NCBI GenBank assembly: GCA_004356305.1 | Contig: SMXJ01000101.1 | Span: 1 to 8,716, forward strand | Origin: Bacteroidota bacterium | Lineage (GTDB): Bacteria > Bacteroidota > Bacteroidia > Flavobacteriales > Flavobacteriaceae | Direction: 5' to 3' | DNA length: 8,716 nt | In this document: piece by piece, positions 7,561 to 8,716 of the stretch | Layout: every line of letters starts with the position of its first letter | Numbering within the stretch: position 1 is the first letter of the stretch | Program-made: the position numbers and the translations under genes | Notes under the pieces: generated by a model | What the model saw: the letters and a program-made list of their open reading frames with translations, nothing else | Databases searched by the model: none | What the model was told of the DNA's origin: nothing

Positions 7561-8091
7561 TTAAAAATATACCCTCACGAAAGGAGCCCAGGCGTTGGCG
7601 TAGATACTCCTGTCGATATCATATAGCACATCATAACGAATACCAAATGTTACATTATTACTTCGGAAACCACCTCCTAAAAACAAAGCGGGATACCAAT
7701 AATTCTCGTCCGCGAAGCCTAGTCCTGAATCGTAATTACGATTCACATTCAGGAGTTCGAACTCTGAGGAAATTTGTATTTCCCTGATCACATTGAAAAG
7801 AGATAATACACTTCCCCCAAAGATGGTCGAGGTATAATTGTTTTTCAAACTGTTGTAACTACCGCTAAGGCCTACCCCAAAAGCAATTTTATCGTTGAAC
7901 TCGTAAATAGCGCTGGGAGCTAGCGTGCCGCTAAAAAATCCATCACCAAAACTCAAACTTATACCACCACCAAAGCGTACCTGTTGCCAAAATTGTGAGC
8001 GGGTTTCCTGGGCATTGGATGAGATGTAAAAACATATTGTGAAGATGAACAAAACCAGTAATTTAATAGTGTAATAACAAGGTACTTTCAT
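7561..8091 (-). CDS. Secreted, probably outer-membrane beta-barrel protein of unknown function
   Basis: A 176-residue protein with a clear Sec signal peptide: positive start, hydrophobic core LLVLFIFTICFYI, and SSNA|QE as the probable cleavage after Ala27. The mature part is Gly/Ser/Phe/Tyr-rich with alternating polar and hydrophobic stretches (FGGGISLSFGDGFFSG, IAFGVGLSGSYNSL, ALFLGGGFRSNNVTFGIRYDVLYDI) and ends in VRVYF. A terminal Phe preceded by alternating residues is the usual outer-membrane barrel assembly signal. About 8 strands would fit the length, an OmpA/OmpW-sized barrel, but I recognise no named family. It is convergent with the prenyl synthase and divergent from sucA, from which it is separated by 114 bp. 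From memory, small proteins beside this enzyme gene in Flavobacteria are sometimes labelled alpha-ketoglutarate decarboxylase. Nothing in this sequence supports an enzyme: there is no thiamine-diphosphate motif and the size is far too small. Confidence 0.88.
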   Translation of the reverse strand: MKVPCYYTIKLLVLFIFTICFYISSNAQETRSQFWQQVRFGGGISLSFGDGFFSGTLAPSAIYEFNDKIAFGVGLSGSYNSLKNNYTSTIFGGSVLSLFNVIREIQISSEFELLNVNRNYDSGLGFADENYWYPALFLGGGFRSNNVTFGIRYDVLYDIDRSIYANAWAPFVRVYF

Positions 8092-8205
8092 TTGGAAAAC
8101 TTTATCAGATGTGAATTATAAATATACAAAGAACAATACCTTCGTGTATGGATTTGTTGTATTTTTGTATCGTTTTTATATTAAGAGGCCCTATTTATTC
8201 CTATT
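8092..8205. other. Divergent promoter region between barrel protein and sucA
   Basis: A 114-bp A/T-rich spacer between two genes read outward. The sucA side has an exact -7 box (8160-8167). For the barrel gene the best minus-strand candidate is TATATTTA (8119-8126 on the plus strand), one mismatch from TAnnTTTG, without a matching -33 box. I see no operator-like palindrome or RNA gene. Confidence 0.5.
8160..8167 (+). promoter_or_regulatory. Candidate -7 promoter element for sucA
   Basis: TATTTTTG matches the Bacteroidota -7 consensus TAnnTTTG exactly and is identical to the box proposed for the tetR operon. It lies 38 nt before the sucA ATG, predicting a leader of about 30 nt. At the expected -33 position only a TTC (8141-8143, spacer 16) is found, so support comes mainly from the -7 box and its placement. 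Confidence 0.45.
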
Positions 8206-8716
8206 ATGGATAGATTTTCATTTCTAAATGCGGTTCACCCTTCTTACATCGCAGAGCTCTACGATACATATTTACAGTTTCCGGATAATATAGAGCCCAG
8301 TTGGCGCTCGTTTTTTCAAGGATTCGATTTCGGGATTGAAAATGGGTCGCTCGAACTTCTCGGTATCGAGGGAGAAGGGCAAGTAGTTCCTGAAAATGTA
8401 TTAAAGGAGTTTCGAGTGGTCAAACTCATCGACGGTTATCGCACCCGTGGGCATTTGTTCACAAAAACAAATCCTGTTCGGGAGCGTCGTAAGTATAAGC
8501 CTACCCTGGCATTGGAGAATTTTGGTTTAGCCGACAGTGATCTGGATTCATATTTTGAAGCCGGATCTATATTGGGACTAGGCAAGAGGCCGTTGCGAGA
8601 AATTGTGGATCACCTCGACGCAATTTATTGTGACTCTATTGGGTTGGAATATATGTACATTCGAGATCCGGAAGAAAGAAAATGGATACAAAACTGGATA
8701 AACGAAAATGACAATC
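8206..8716 (+). CDS. sucA: 2-oxoglutarate dehydrogenase E1 component (N-terminal part only)
   Basis: Thiamine-diphosphate-dependent subunit that decarboxylates 2-oxoglutarate and passes the succinyl group to the E2 lipoyl domain in the TCA cycle. Only 170 codons of roughly 900-950 are in the window. Residues 4-40 (FSFLNAVHPSYIAELYDTYL, then PDNIEPSWRSFFQGFD) are the conserved N-terminal E1o segment that in related enzymes contacts E2. Residues 66-170 show the start of the main domain: VVKLIDGYRTRGHL (71-84), NFGLADSDLD (105-114), LREIVDHLDAIYCDSIGLEYMYI (130-152) and ERKWIQNWI, all highly characteristic of 2-oxoglutarate rather than pyruvate dehydrogenase. The thiamine-binding and active-site regions lie outside. 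The ATG at 8206 is chosen because the N-terminal motif follows directly. An E2 (sucB) gene would be expected downstream but cannot be seen. Confidence 0.97.
   Translation, partial: MDRFSFLNAVHPSYIAELYDTYLQFPDNIEPSWRSFFQGFDFGIENGSLELLGIEGEGQVVPENVLKEFRVVKLIDGYRTRGHLFTKTNPVRERRKYKPTLALENFGLADSDLDSYFEAGSILGLGKRPLREIVDHLDAIYCDSIGLEYMYIRDPEERKWIQNWINENDN

Noticed and set aside
7530..7787. 85-codon plus-strand frame after the prenyl synthase
   Set aside because: It lies almost wholly opposite the 3' end of the barrel-protein gene, has a composition unlike a real protein (many Arg, His and Asn), and shows no motif.

Overview
The window looks like ordinary chromosomal DNA of a Bacteroidota bacterium, most likely a member of the Flavobacteriaceae. 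The reasons are moderate-to-low GC with A/T-rich spacers, a perfect Bacteroidota-type -7 promoter hexad (TAnnTTTG) upstream of two genes, weak Shine-Dalgarno sequences, the order TetR - TolC - lipoprotein adaptor - RND permease, and a Flavobacteria-like 2-oxoglutarate dehydrogenase E1 N-terminus. I see no transposon, phage gene, tRNA, rRNA or CRISPR array. The family assignments come from motif recognition, not from a search.

Layout: positions 1-6297 are one tightly packed operon read on the minus strand. From its promoter side it holds a TetR/AcrR regulator (6297-5686), a TolC-type outer-membrane channel (5693-4320, overlapping the regulator gene by 8 bp), a periplasmic adaptor lipoprotein (4262-3081) and an RND permease (3077 to beyond base 1, 1025 residues visible). 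Together these encode a complete tripartite efflux pump with its own regulator. The 251-bp spacer at 6298-6548 holds a candidate -7 element for the operon, and next to it a perfect 9-bp inverted repeat followed by further copies of the half-site. This is a plausible operator for the regulator.

On the other side of that spacer, on the plus strand, is a trans-type polyprenyl diphosphate synthase (6549-7523) with intact aspartate-rich motifs and a Phe five residues before the first one, which suggests a product around C20. It converges on a small minus-strand gene (8091-7561) for a secreted, probably outer-membrane beta-barrel protein of unknown role. Divergent from that gene, the 2-oxoglutarate dehydrogenase E1 gene (sucA) starts at 8206 and runs off the window after 170 codons.

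Nothing here looks like a wholly new system. The points most worth a second look are the repeat array at the efflux promoter, an extra hydrophobic hairpin between TM6 and TM7 of the RND permease with an altered proton-relay motif, and the uncharacterised barrel protein paired with sucA.
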